This document shows positions 24,737 through 32,757 of a stretch of DNA of 64,000 nt, one piece after another (the first letter of the stretch is position 1; each line of letters opens with the position of its first letter). The notes beneath the pieces were generated by a model. That model had not been told where the DNA came from, did not search any database, and saw only the letters and a program-made list of their open reading frames with translations. The position numbers and the translations under genes are program-made. Origin of the DNA: LZORAL124-50-18 sp051208045 (lineage in GTDB: Bacteria; Pseudomonadota; Gammaproteobacteria; Pseudomonadales; Oleiphilaceae); contig JBPJFY010000003.1 in the NCBI GenBank assembly GCA_051208045.1, positions 1 to 64,000 on the forward strand. The letters are read 5' to 3'.

Positions 24737-25426
24737 ATGGCGGTAATTATTGATAAGAAAATTGTCGGTTATGCGGTGAAAAAGCAGGAACAGCAAACTG
24801 CGCCCGTGTCGGCAATGCCGGAAAATGCGCCGGTTGAAATGAATGAAAACATTGAACGTCCGGACTTTCTTTTAGGAACCACCTACAAGATTAAGCCCCC
24901 GATTTCCGAACATGCCTTGTACATCACGATCAATGACATCATTCTCAATGAAGAAACGGATCACGAAGTACGCCGACCTTATGAAGTCTTTATCAACTCA
25001 AAATCGATGGAACACTTTCAATGGGTAATCGCGTTGACACGCGTAATTTCCGCTGTTTTCAGAAAAGGCGGTGATGTTACGTTTCTGGTGGAAGAACTTC
25101 GATCTGTTTATGATCCCAATGGCGGCTACTACAAGAAAGGTGGCGTATTCATGCCATCATTAGTGGCAGAAATTGGCGCAGTGATTGAGAAACACATGAA
25201 AGCCATCGGGCTGATCGAAAGCGAAGAAATGAGCGATCTGACGAAACGCATCCTCGCCGAAAAAAGAGCAGCCTATGAGTCCAAATCCAGCGATCAAGGC
25301 AGTGCGAACGACAGCGAAAGCTACCCGGCAAATGCCACCCTCTGCAGCAAGTGTTCAACCAAGGCAGTCATTGTCATGGATGGCTGTGAAACCTGTTTGA
25401 GCTGTGGCAACAGCAAGTGCGGGTAA
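24737..25426 (+). CDS. nrdJb: Class II ribonucleotide reductase, small part (NrdJb)
   Basis: The 229-residue protein corresponds to the C-terminal section of single-chain NrdJ. After a variable N-terminus it has the TSCPD-like domain (TYKIKPPISEHALYITINDI to MPSLVAEIGAVIEKH) and finishes with a cysteine cluster: LCSKCS and CETCLSCGNSKC. The last cysteines are expected to deliver electrons from thioredoxin to the active site, the others to bind zinc. It starts 81 bases after nrdJa and shares its transcript, closed by a strong terminator. 229 residues equals the Pseudomonas NrdJb length. Confidence 0.92.
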   Translation: MAVIIDKKIVGYAVKKQEQQTAPVSAMPENAPVEMNENIERPDFLLGTTYKIKPPISEHALYITINDIILNEETDHEVRRPYEVFINSKSMEHFQWVIALTRVISAVFRKGGDVTFLVEELRSVYDPNGGYYKKGGVFMPSLVAEIGAVIEKHMKAIGLIESEEMSDLTKRILAEKRAAYESKSSDQGSANDSESYPANATLCSKCSTKAVIVMDGCETCLSCGNSKCG

Positions 25427-25488
25427 TTGTCTAAAGGATATAACGAATTGTGCGGGTTTGATGGCTCGCATAATGAAAGCCCTGTTAT

Positions 25489-25512
25489 GGAGGCCATTGG
25501 CCTCCTTTTTTT
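25489..25512 (+). terminator. Rho-independent terminator of the nrdJ operon
   Basis: GGAGGCC-ATT-GGCCTCC followed by seven T. A textbook intrinsic terminator 62 bases after the nrdJb stop. Confidence 0.93.
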
Positions 25513-25614
25513 GTTCGGTTTTTCTTTTAATCGATTTTATTGATCTTCATTTCTACAAACGTGCATGAGTTTTGCTTAAATAGTTTCAGGATTAATTGAA
25601 AAGGACTCGATCTT

Positions 25615-26448
25615 ATGATGATAAAAAAATGCCTTTTTCCCGTTGCTGGTTACGGCACCCGATTTCTCCCGGCAACCAAGGCAATGCCGAAAGAAATGTT
25701 ACCCATCGTTAACAAGCCCTTGGTTCAGTACGGCGTTGAAGAAGCGGTTGAAGCCGGTATCAACGATTTTGGGTTTGTAACAGGTCGCGGTAAACGGGCC
25801 ATTGCAGACCATTTTGATACCAGTTACGAGTTGGAAAAACAGATTGAAGGTACCGGAAAAATGGAGCTGCTGGCGTCCATCCGCAGCCTCATTGACAACA
25901 ATCGCTTTGCGTTTACGCGGCAACGAGAGATGAAAGGTTTGGGCCATGCAATATTGTCCGGTCGAAACTTGATTGGTGATAATCCTTTCGCCGTCGTGCT
26001 TGCAGACGACCTTTGCGTAACGGAGCCTGGCACACCTGGCGTGCTTGCGCAAATGGCTCAACTCTACAATCAGTTCAGATGCAGCATCGTAGCCATACAG
26101 GAAGTACCCCAAGACGAAACCAACAAATATGGTGTGATTGCCGGGGAAGCTCTGAAGGACAATATTTTTCGCATTTCGGACATGGTTGAAAAACCTGCAC
26201 CAGAGGATGCCCCCAGTAATCTCGCCATCATTGGCCGCTACATATTGACGCCCGACATTTTCGATATCATTGAATCCACGCCACCGGGTAAAAACGGTGA
26301 AGTACAGATCACCGATGCTTTGCTGACACAGGCGCAGAAGGGGTGCGTACTGGGATACAAGTTCACGGGCAAACGTTTTGACTGTGGCAGCATTCATGGG
26401 TTTGTGGAGGCCACAAACTTTGTTTATCAAAACATTTACAAAGAATAA
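25615..26448 (+). CDS. galU: UTP-glucose-1-phosphate uridylyltransferase
   Basis: GalU makes UDP-glucose for polysaccharide, lipopolysaccharide and osmolyte synthesis. The N-terminal KKCLFPVAGYGTRFLPATKA with MPKEMLPIVNKPLVQY is the nucleotidyltransferase signature, and VVLADDL and the FDCGSIHGFVEA tail complete the fold. 277 residues is normal. There are two adjacent ATG codons (25615, 25618); AAAAGGA lies upstream. It appears monocistronic, preceded by a terminator and followed by a long stem-loop. Confidence 0.95.
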   Translation: MMIKKCLFPVAGYGTRFLPATKAMPKEMLPIVNKPLVQYGVEEAVEAGINDFGFVTGRGKRAIADHFDTSYELEKQIEGTGKMELLASIRSLIDNNRFAFTRQREMKGLGHAILSGRNLIGDNPFAVVLADDLCVTEPGTPGVLAQMAQLYNQFRCSIVAIQEVPQDETNKYGVIAGEALKDNIFRISDMVEKPAPEDAPSNLAIIGRYILTPDIFDIIESTPPGKNGEVQITDALLTQAQKGCVLGYKFTGKRFDCGSIHGFVEATNFVYQNIYKE

Positions 26449-26493
26449 ATAGCAACAGCATGTATTGACGCTTTGCCGTAAACACACACGCCA

Positions 26494-26529
26494 GCGCCTT
26501 CTGTTGTTCGCTTCAAGCGCAGAAGGCGC
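26494..26529 (+). other. Long perfect stem-loop after galU
   Basis: GCGCCTTCTG and CAGAAGGCGC pair over ten bases around a 16-base loop, 46 bases after the galU stop. No T run follows, so an intrinsic terminator is doubtful; a 3'-end stabiliser is as likely. The remainder of 26449-26762 holds nothing I recognise. Confidence 0.5.
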
Positions 26530-26762
26530 ACCTCCTTTGTCTCATAGGTTGCACTCACCACTCAACTAACGCACCACAATGGAGCGCTTCAAATGGCGTA
26601 ATCGCCTTTCATCGCCTTCTCCAATCCCAGCGCTACTTTGCGTACAGCATTTGTAAAATATTGTTAACACATTACCCAACCCGCTCAGCTATTTACTAAA
26701 CTGTGAATAACAGCACAGAAATCGTTTTGTGCTCCTCTTCGCAAAATTCAGGGGGACGTATC

Positions 26763-27278
26763 ATGTCATTAACCATGCTTAGTCTTGTATCTCCCATGAT
26801 GATGGCACTGGCTGACTTCAACGAACCATTAAAGCTCGCTAATGTGTATCTGTTTGAGCCACCCAAATGCGAACATCAGGTAATTTTTCCCCATCAACCT
26901 CAAAACGTCGGCGTGCTACGTTATGACGAACAGACTTATTCGGCGCAATTGAAGCTTCCAGATTCGTTTTTGAGAGCGGACTGCTCCTCTCTCAGCATAT
27001 CCGATGACTACCCGCGTACGGAGCTGTTGGAAAGTATGATGCTTCAACAGATCAACCAGCTGGGAGGGTCTCGTGTCATGATCCTTGAATACAGCATCTC
27101 GGAACACGTGGCAACCTACACCGGGCAGGTAGTGTTAAACAACGCAAGCATCATGGTCAATGGGGCGTTTTACCTTGGAGAACACAGTGTGATGACCCTG
27201 ACCGCGATTGATAAGTACAAAACGCAATCCAGTCCTGTCACCAAACGATTTATTGCGTCCGCCACTCACTTTGAGTGA
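26763..27278 (+). CDS. Exported protein of unknown function
   Basis: From ATG 26763 (AGGGGGA upstream) the 171-residue product starts with a short hydrophobic leader ending MMMALADF that could be a signal peptide cleaved after ALA. The mature part is mixed beta-like, with two cysteines (PPKCEHQ and LRADCSS) that might form a disulfide if exported. A GTG at 26703 would add 20 residues that spoil the leader. No family is recognised; the neighbours do not suggest a role. Confidence 0.6.
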   Translation: MSLTMLSLVSPMMMALADFNEPLKLANVYLFEPPKCEHQVIFPHQPQNVGVLRYDEQTYSAQLKLPDSFLRADCSSLSISDDYPRTELLESMMLQQINQLGGSRVMILEYSISEHVATYTGQVVLNNASIMVNGAFYLGEHSVMTLTAIDKYKTQSSPVTKRFIASATHFE

Positions 27279-27400
27279 AGACGTTTAGATAATTGAAGAA
27301 GAAGGCGTCAGGCGACTGCCTGGCGTGCCTTGACCAATGACAACCTGTGCTATGCTTCTGATAGCAAACTAAACAAAACAGAAAACTGCAGGTGTGATGA

Positions 27401-27667
27401 ATGGGCAAGCCCACAGATGAAGAATTAAAAACAGCGCTCACAAAATGCGCGGAAATGAGAGAGCAAGGACAGGATGAGCACTTCCTTGCAAAATCGTTGT
27501 TTAGCCTGGAGTATCGCCATCGAAAAGCAGTACACCTCATCGAACACTTAAAGCGCTACTTTCATTCCGGCACCGACGCCTTGGCACACGGTCGATTAAC
27601 GAAAGAGTTGGAAGAGTTTGAAAAAGTCGAGTATGGAGAAAATCCAGCATCACGTTTCGGTTTGTGA
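27401..27667 (+). CDS. Small conserved protein of unknown function
   Basis: An 88-residue, cytoplasmic, helical protein starting MGKPTDEELKTALTKCAEMR. Similar short proteins with the order GKPTDEEL, MRE-x-G-x-D, then a helical HLIEHLKRY-like segment occur in Pseudomonas-related genomes, so I regard the gene as real. The role is unknown. It converges with the XRE gene; a repeated 13-base sequence lies between them. Confidence 0.6.
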   Translation: MGKPTDEELKTALTKCAEMREQGQDEHFLAKSLFSLEYRHRKAVHLIEHLKRYFHSGTDALAHGRLTKELEEFEKVEYGENPASRFGL

Positions 27668-27677
27668 TCGCACCGTT

Positions 27678-27690
27678 TTACATTACTTAC
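27678..27690. repeat. Copy 1 of a 13-base direct repeat flanking the XRE gene
   Basis: TTACATTACTTAC, identical to 28212-28224. This copy lies between the small unknown gene and the stop of the XRE regulator gene, while the other lies upstream of that gene. Confidence 0.6.
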
Positions 27691-27699
27691 CTGCAGGCG

Positions 27700-28116
27700 T
27701 TAATGCCCCATCAGTTGAATGATCAACTTACGATTTTCCTCATCGCTTCGCCGAAAACGACGAAGCAACTCGATTTCTTCCTCGGTCGGAATCAATTTTT
27801 CAATTTCCAATTGCAACGCATCCAGGCTTTGAGCCAAATCACCTTCTTCAATGAATCGCAATCCCGGCAGTTCGAGTTGTTGCTCCTCAACATCTGCCTC
27901 CACATCCAGGAAACTGTCCAGCGACATCCCCAGGTTCAGACACAAATCAATCAAATTATCCAGCGAGGGATAGGACCGGTAATCCCCATTCGCCTGTTCC
28001 CATGTGTGAACCACAGAAGCATCGACATTGGCCAACTGAGCCAGATCTTCAGCAGAGAGCTGTTTATCCTTTCTGATAGAAGCAATTTTGAGATTGAATT
28101 TTGAAAGGTACTTCAT
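27700..28116 (-). CDS. XRE-family helix-turn-helix regulator
   Basis: A 138-residue protein with an N-terminal Cro/CI-type HTH (about 4-60): FNLKIASIRKDKQLSAEDLAQLANVDASVVHTWEQ, then a PSLDNLIDLCLNLGMSLDSFL continuation typical of XRE domains. The C-terminal half is acidic and helical (EEEIELLRRFRRSDEENRKLIIQL) and probably dimerises. ATG 28116 is preferred over a GTG at 28137 because MKYLSKFN aligns with the domain start. It is divergent from a FabG-like gene, and matching TTAC-rich sequences lie on both sides, suggesting autoregulation. Confidence 0.82.
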   Translation of the reverse strand: MKYLSKFNLKIASIRKDKQLSAEDLAQLANVDASVVHTWEQANGDYRSYPSLDNLIDLCLNLGMSLDSFLDVEADVEEQQLELPGLRFIEEGDLAQSLDALQLEIEKLIPTEEEIELLRRFRRSDEENRKLIIQLMGH

Positions 28117-28211
28117 GTGTGTATCTTGTCGTCCCACCCAGGCCCATGAGCCCTAAGTTTAGTTCATTGCGTTCGCATTGTCTTGCCCGTACCAGAGATT
28201 AAACCGCACTG

Positions 28212-28243
28212 TTACATTACTTACAAATTGTTACGGTAAGTAA
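28212..28243. promoter_or_regulatory. TTAC-rich inverted repeat in the XRE / FabG-like divergent region
   Basis: TTACTTAC (28217-28224) and GTAAGTAA (28236-28243) form an inverted repeat with an 11-base spacer. The left part extends to TTACATTACTTAC (28212-28224), which recurs exactly at 27678-27690. Further GTTAC and GGTAAC half-sites lie within and just after. This is the best candidate operator for the XRE protein. Confidence 0.55.
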
Positions 28244-28328
28244 CAGGTAACACCTGCTAAAATATGTGCGGTGCAGCAAAAGTGTGTGAGAGCAATTTTG
28301 TCTGCTTTTTTTGAGAGATGAGGTAGTC

Positions 28329-29090
28329 ATGCAAATTAAAGATTCCGTTGTTGTAATTACCGGTGGTGGCCAGGGACTTGGCAAAGAGATGGCACTTGAA
28401 CTGGCACAAAAAGGCGCGAACCTCGCGCTCATAGACCTCAACGAGGAGAAACTTAACACAGCCTGTGCGGAATGCGCAGAATACGGCATCACAGCAAAAG
28501 CCTACTTGTGCAATGTGGCAGACGAAGAATCTGTACAGAACACCTTTGAGGCGATCCATAAGGATATGGGTAAAATCTCTGTTTTGGTCAATAACGCCGG
28601 TATAACGCGGGATGGCCTGACGCTGAAGTACAAAGATGGAGAGCTGGTAAGCAAAATGAGCTTACAACAATGGCAGCAGGTCATTGATGTTAACCTCACC
28701 GGTCCGTTTCTTTGTGCGCGTGAAGCGGCACAATACATGATTGCCGGTAACGAAGGCGGCTGTGTGATCAATATTTCAAGTATTTCCCGCTCTGGAAACA
28801 TGGGGCAGGCGAATTATTCCGCAGCCAAGGCAGGTATTGCTTCCCTGACGGTCGTTTGGGCAAAAGAATGGGCCCGATATAATGTCCGTGTCATGGCGAT
28901 TGCCCCGGGCTTTATTGCCACGGATATGACGGCAGGCATGAAGCCGGAAGCACTTGAGAAAATGGCTAAAATGATACCCGCAAGGCGGATGGGAGAACCC
29001 TCCGAAATCGGAAGAACCGTTCAGTTTATTATAGAAAACGAGTACGTCACCGGGCGTGTCATTGAAGTCGATGGGGGGCTCCGCCTGTAG
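28329..29090 (+). CDS. 3-oxoacyl-ACP-reductase-like SDR (FabG family)
   Basis: A 253-residue classical SDR with the FabG profile: VITGGGQGLGKEMA for the cofactor, LVNNAGITRDG, ISSISRSGNMGQANYSAAKAG containing the Ser-Tyr-Lys triad, APGFIATDMT, and a C-terminal VTGRVIEVDGGL. It is probably a ketoacyl reductase in fatty-acid or polyhydroxyalkanoate metabolism, but fabG itself usually lies in a fab cluster, which is absent here. ATG 28329 has GAGG 6 bases upstream; an ATG at 28311 adds six residues. It is divergent from the XRE regulator, a likely controller. Confidence 0.88.
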   Translation: MQIKDSVVVITGGGQGLGKEMALELAQKGANLALIDLNEEKLNTACAECAEYGITAKAYLCNVADEESVQNTFEAIHKDMGKISVLVNNAGITRDGLTLKYKDGELVSKMSLQQWQQVIDVNLTGPFLCAREAAQYMIAGNEGGCVINISSISRSGNMGQANYSAAKAGIASLTVVWAKEWARYNVRVMAIAPGFIATDMTAGMKPEALEKMAKMIPARRMGEPSEIGRTVQFIIENEYVTGRVIEVDGGLRL

Positions 29091-29232
29091 GCGAGGCTCC
29101 ATTTTCTTTGAGGCTCCGTTTCCTTTTTCGGTGTTCTGAATCGGCGTGATGTTGTTTCAGAATGCCTTAAAAGGCCCTGAGTCACAAATTTCCGGATTGG
29201 AAATGGCAATACAAAAAAGAAGTTTCGGGAAA

Positions 29233-29306
29233 TGGAGGCGCGGGTCGGAATCGAACCGGCGTACACGGAGTTGCAGTCCGCTGCATGACCACTCTGCCAC
29301 CGCGCC
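29233..29306 (-). tRNA. tRNA-Cys (GCA)
   Basis: 74 bases with a perfect GGCGCGG/CCGCGCC acceptor stem, the anticodon GCA in CTGCAAC, a GGTTCGATTCC T arm and an encoded CCA. It follows tRNA-Gly by 23 bases on the same strand, the order found downstream of gacA-uvrC-pgsA in pseudomonads. Confidence 0.95.
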
Positions 29307-29329
29307 TTAGGTACTTATAGAGAAAAATT

Positions 29330-29405
29330 TGGAGCGGGAAACGAGATTCGAACTCGCGACCCCAACCTTGGCAAGGTTGTGCTCTACCAACTGAGCTATT
29401 CCCGC
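29330..29405 (-). tRNA. tRNA-Gly (GCC)
   Basis: 76 bases with a GCGGGAA/TTCCCGC acceptor stem, D arm AGCTCAGTTGGTAGAGC, anticodon GCC in TTGCCAA, T arm GAGTTCGAATCTC, and encoded CCA. It lies between pgsA and tRNA-Cys and is probably processed from the same transcript. Confidence 0.97.
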
Positions 29406-29521
29406 TTGAAGGATTGCCGCTTTTTCCATGTTGCCTTTGCGACTTGCGAGCTTTTGAACTCGCCCTTAGGAGGCGCATATATTACTGTTTTATCACAAAG
29501 AGTCAACCCTGCCAGCCAAAA

Positions 29522-30076
29522 TTATCTCGCTTTTTTTGGCATCAGTTCCGGCCATGCAGCTTTCAGGTAAATGAACATCGACCACAGCGTCAGAACCGCC
29601 GAAATATCGAGCAACACCAGGCCAAAATAGGAGAGATCTGTCTTTGGTGCGCATGCAAGCAAAACAACAATCGAAAACATCTGACAGGCTGTTTTTACTT
29701 TGCCGATATAACTCACCGCCACACTCGCTCGTTTGCCCATTTCAGCCATCCATTCTCTGAGTGCTGAAATCACAATTTCTCTTCCAACGATCACAATCGC
29801 AGGTACAGTAAGCCACATGGAGTGGTGCTCTTCCACGAGTGCGATCAAAGCGACGGCAACCATGAGCTTGTCGGCAACTGGATCCATAAAAGCACCGAAT
29901 GGTGTAGTCTGGTTCCATTTACGCGCCAGATAACCATCCAGCCAGTCCGTGGCTCCCGCCAATGCGAATATCGCAGCGGAAGCGTAATATCGGAACTCCC
30001 AGGGAAGATAATAGATCACCAGTAGTACGGGGATCATCAAGATTCGGGATAATGTAAGTATATTGGGTAAATTCAT
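29522..30076 (-). CDS. pgsA: CDP-diacylglycerol-glycerol-3-phosphate 3-phosphatidyltransferase
   Basis: PgsA makes phosphatidylglycerophosphate, the first step to phosphatidylglycerol and cardiolipin, in the inner membrane. The CDP-alcohol phosphotransferase motif D-G-x2-A-R-x8-G-x3-D-x3-D is complete (DGYLAR then GAFMDPVADK). About five membrane segments are evident in 184 residues, the normal size. It begins 3 bases after the uvrC stop, so it is translationally linked in the gacA-uvrC-pgsA operon. Confidence 0.95.
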   Translation of the reverse strand: MNLPNILTLSRILMIPVLLVIYYLPWEFRYYASAAIFALAGATDWLDGYLARKWNQTTPFGAFMDPVADKLMVAVALIALVEEHHSMWLTVPAIVIVGREIVISALREWMAEMGKRASVAVSYIGKVKTACQMFSIVVLLACAPKTDLSYFGLVLLDISAVLTLWSMFIYLKAAWPELMPKKAR

Positions 30077-30079
30077 GCG

Positions 30080-31936
30080 CTAACTTTGGTGAAACTGGTC
30101 ATATATTGCCTGCGCGAGATTCTGACTGATTCCCTCCACTTTCGCAATTTCTTCTACCCCCGCTCGGCTGATTGCCTTTAAACCGCCAAAATAATGAATC
30201 AGATTCTTTCGTCGCTTCGGGCCCAATCCAGGAACTTCTTCCAGAGCAGATTTTCGACGCTTCTTGTCACGGCGCTGCCTATGCCCTGTGACAGCCGAAC
30301 GATGTGCTTCGTCTCGTATCTGTTGAATCAGCAACAAGCCGCCAGCATGTGCGCCAAACTGGTATTCTTCCCCGGTAAACGCATCTATGATATTTTCAAG
30401 CCCAGGTTTTCTGGATGGGCCTTTTGCCACACCTAATACAATGATGTCTGAAATCTGCAACTCCTCGAATACCTTTCTTGCAGAGGTGAGCTGCCCTTTT
30501 CCACCGTCAATCAGCACCACATCCGGCATTTTTGCGTCCTCGGTTTTGCGCTTTCGATACCGTTTGTCGAGTACCTGCTCCATCGCGGCATAGTCGTCAC
30601 CGGGCGTAATATCCGTGATATTGTATACACGATAGTCAGATTTTACGGGTCCGTCGCTATTGAATACCACACAGGATGCAACAGTTGATTCGCCGCTGCT
30701 ATGACTAATATCAAAACATTCTATTCTACGGGGAATATCATCCATCTCTAAAGCAGCAGAAAACGACAGGAACCGCTTATAGAGCGTTTCCTTGTTACTC
30801 AAATGAGATTCCAAGGCGAGTGATGCATTTTTCTCCGCCAGAGATTGCCACTTCAATCGATCACCACGCACAACGGATTTTACACGGATTTTTTTCCCGG
30901 CGGTTTCCTTCAAAGCAGTTTCAAAAGTAGCCAGAAAACCGCTATCGCCAGGTACAATGATCTCCGACGGTAAATCCCGAACGCTTTGCTTTCCGATGTA
31001 AAACTGAGACAGAAACGACTCGCACACTTCATCTTCGCTCTCTTCCAAGCTCACCTTTGGAAAATAGTTCTTGGTACCCACTACCCGACCGCCACGCACA
31101 AATATCACATGGGCGCACGCGATTCCGGCTTTTTGTTTGACACAAACCACATCCACTTCACCTTGCAGTGCTTCGATGGATTGCTGCTCCTGAACATGGC
31201 GCAGATAGCTGATCTGATCTCGTAATTGTGCGGCCTTCTCAAAGGCCAGCTCCGAAGAAGCTTGTTGCATTTCCTCCATCAGCGTTTTTATCAACACCGG
31301 GTTTTTGCCTGACAGGAACAGCATTGCGTGCTGGATATCCCTTTGATAATCCTCTTCAGAAATTGCCTGAACGCAAGGCGCGCTGCAGCGTTTGATCTGA
31401 TGCTGTAAGCAGGGTCTGCTGCGGTTTCGGAAAAAGCTTTCATCGCATTGGCGAATCTGAAATATTTTCTGCAGGAGGTTCAAACTCTCCTTGACTGCGC
31501 TGGCGCTTGGGAAGGGGCCGAAGTACTTCCCCTGTTTGCCTTTTTTCCGAACACGCTTCATTACCAGAGCAGGATAGTTGTGCGCATCATCAAGAAAAAT
31601 ATAGGGGTAGGATTTATCATCCCGGAGCAGGATGTTGTAAGGAGGTGACAGCGTTTTGATCAGGTTTTGTTCAAGCAGTAGGGCTTCAGTTTCACTATTG
31701 GTCACCGTAATCGAAACATCGCGAATACGTGCAACCAATGCTCGCGTTTTCGGCGCGAGTCCTGTGCTGCGAAAATAACTGGAAACCCTGTTTTTGAGAT
31801 TGCTGGCCTTGCCTACGTAGAGAACATCACCGGCTTGCCCAAGCATTTGATAAACGCCGGGGAATGTGGGCAGGTTTTTCAGTAGTGCGGTGGGGTCGAA
31901 TGTCCGGGCGTCAACGTCAGCCGAGTTTTTCTGCAT
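30080..31936 (-). CDS. uvrC: Excinuclease ABC subunit C
   Basis: UvrC makes both incisions around a lesion during nucleotide excision repair. The N-terminal GIY-YIG domain (LPTFPGVYQMLG, VLYVGKASNLKNRV), a central UVR helix pair (ELAFEKAAQLRDQISYLR), the RNase-H-like domain (CFDISHSSG, DVVLIDGGKGQL, RDEAHRSAV) and C-terminal HhH repeats (VPGLGPKRRKNLIHYFGG) are all visible. The ATG at 31936 overlaps gacA by 20 bases, giving 618 residues. A TTG at 31960 would add eight residues. Confidence 0.95.
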   Translation of the reverse strand: MQKNSADVDARTFDPTALLKNLPTFPGVYQMLGQAGDVLYVGKASNLKNRVSSYFRSTGLAPKTRALVARIRDVSITVTNSETEALLLEQNLIKTLSPPYNILLRDDKSYPYIFLDDAHNYPALVMKRVRKKGKQGKYFGPFPSASAVKESLNLLQKIFQIRQCDESFFRNRSRPCLQHQIKRCSAPCVQAISEEDYQRDIQHAMLFLSGKNPVLIKTLMEEMQQASSELAFEKAAQLRDQISYLRHVQEQQSIEALQGEVDVVCVKQKAGIACAHVIFVRGGRVVGTKNYFPKVSLEESEDEVCESFLSQFYIGKQSVRDLPSEIIVPGDSGFLATFETALKETAGKKIRVKSVVRGDRLKWQSLAEKNASLALESHLSNKETLYKRFLSFSAALEMDDIPRRIECFDISHSSGESTVASCVVFNSDGPVKSDYRVYNITDITPGDDYAAMEQVLDKRYRKRKTEDAKMPDVVLIDGGKGQLTSARKVFEELQISDIIVLGVAKGPSRKPGLENIIDAFTGEEYQFGAHAGGLLLIQQIRDEAHRSAVTGHRQRRDKKRRKSALEEVPGLGPKRRKNLIHYFGGLKAISRAGVEEIAKVEGISQNLAQAIYDQFHQS

Positions 31937-32567
31937 CCAGCAGTCCGTGCCGTACGGCAAGTAGTGTCAGCTCAACGTCACTGGTGATGCCGAGTTTTTC
32001 GAATAAACGATACCGGTAGCTGTTCACCGTTTTGGGACTTAAACACAGCTTGTCGGAAATATCCTGCACTTTCTGACAGTTCACAATCATCGTGGCGATT
32101 TGCATTTCGCGTTCAGAAAGCTCATCAAAGACGCCTTTATCTTCCTTTTCTTCAAACGGTCTCAGCGCCATTTTCTGTGCAATTTCCGGGCTGATATAGC
32201 GTTGACCGGAATGCACCAGCCGTATCGCACGAATCATCTCGGAAATATGAGCCCCTTTGGTAATGAAGGCCGAAGCACCCGCCTGCATGACACGGGAAGG
32301 ATATGGATCATCAGCAATGGAGGTAACGCAAATGATCTTAACTTCATCGTTCAGGCGGGAAATCTTTCGCGTTGCTTCCATCCCGCCAATGCCGGGCATT
32401 TTCAAATCCATTAAAATGATATCGACGGGGTGTTCACGTACGAAATTTACTGCATCTTCACCAGACTGCGCTTCACCCACAATCTCGAACCCGTTTTCAT
32501 CCGCCAACATGCGTGATATTCCGGCGCGAACGAGGTCGTGATCATCAACAACGAGGATTTTTATCAA
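31917..32567 (-). CDS. gacA: Response regulator GacA/UvrY
   Basis: GacA is the DNA-binding partner of the sensor GacS, which switches on small RNAs that titrate RsmA/CsrA. The receiver domain has the acidic pair DDHDLVR near the N-terminus, the phospho-acceptor in ILMDLKMPG, and conserved Thr and Lys (CVTS, ITKGA). The C-terminal LuxR HTH reads LSEREMQIATMI to LCLSPKTVNSYRYRLFEKLG. 216 residues and linkage to uvrC are diagnostic. The small RNA targets are not within this window. Confidence 0.95.
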   Translation of the reverse strand: MIKILVVDDHDLVRAGISRMLADENGFEIVGEAQSGEDAVNFVREHPVDIILMDLKMPGIGGMEATRKISRLNDEVKIICVTSIADDPYPSRVMQAGASAFITKGAHISEMIRAIRLVHSGQRYISPEIAQKMALRPFEEKEDKGVFDELSEREMQIATMIVNCQKVQDISDKLCLSPKTVNSYRYRLFEKLGITSDVELTLLAVRHGLLDAEKLG

Positions 32568-32757
32568 CTTACACCTGCGATTTTGTGTATTTTTCGGCTA
32601 AACAGATGAATATCAGGTAATTATAATTCAAACCCGCTACTAAACCCTAGACCAAATTCCCTCGATTATTGCTTCAGTTAGCAAAAAAGCGACAAATCAC
32701 CTACGCTAATATCAAAACCATACAAATAAAAACAGACAACGTTCAGAATTCGAAAAG

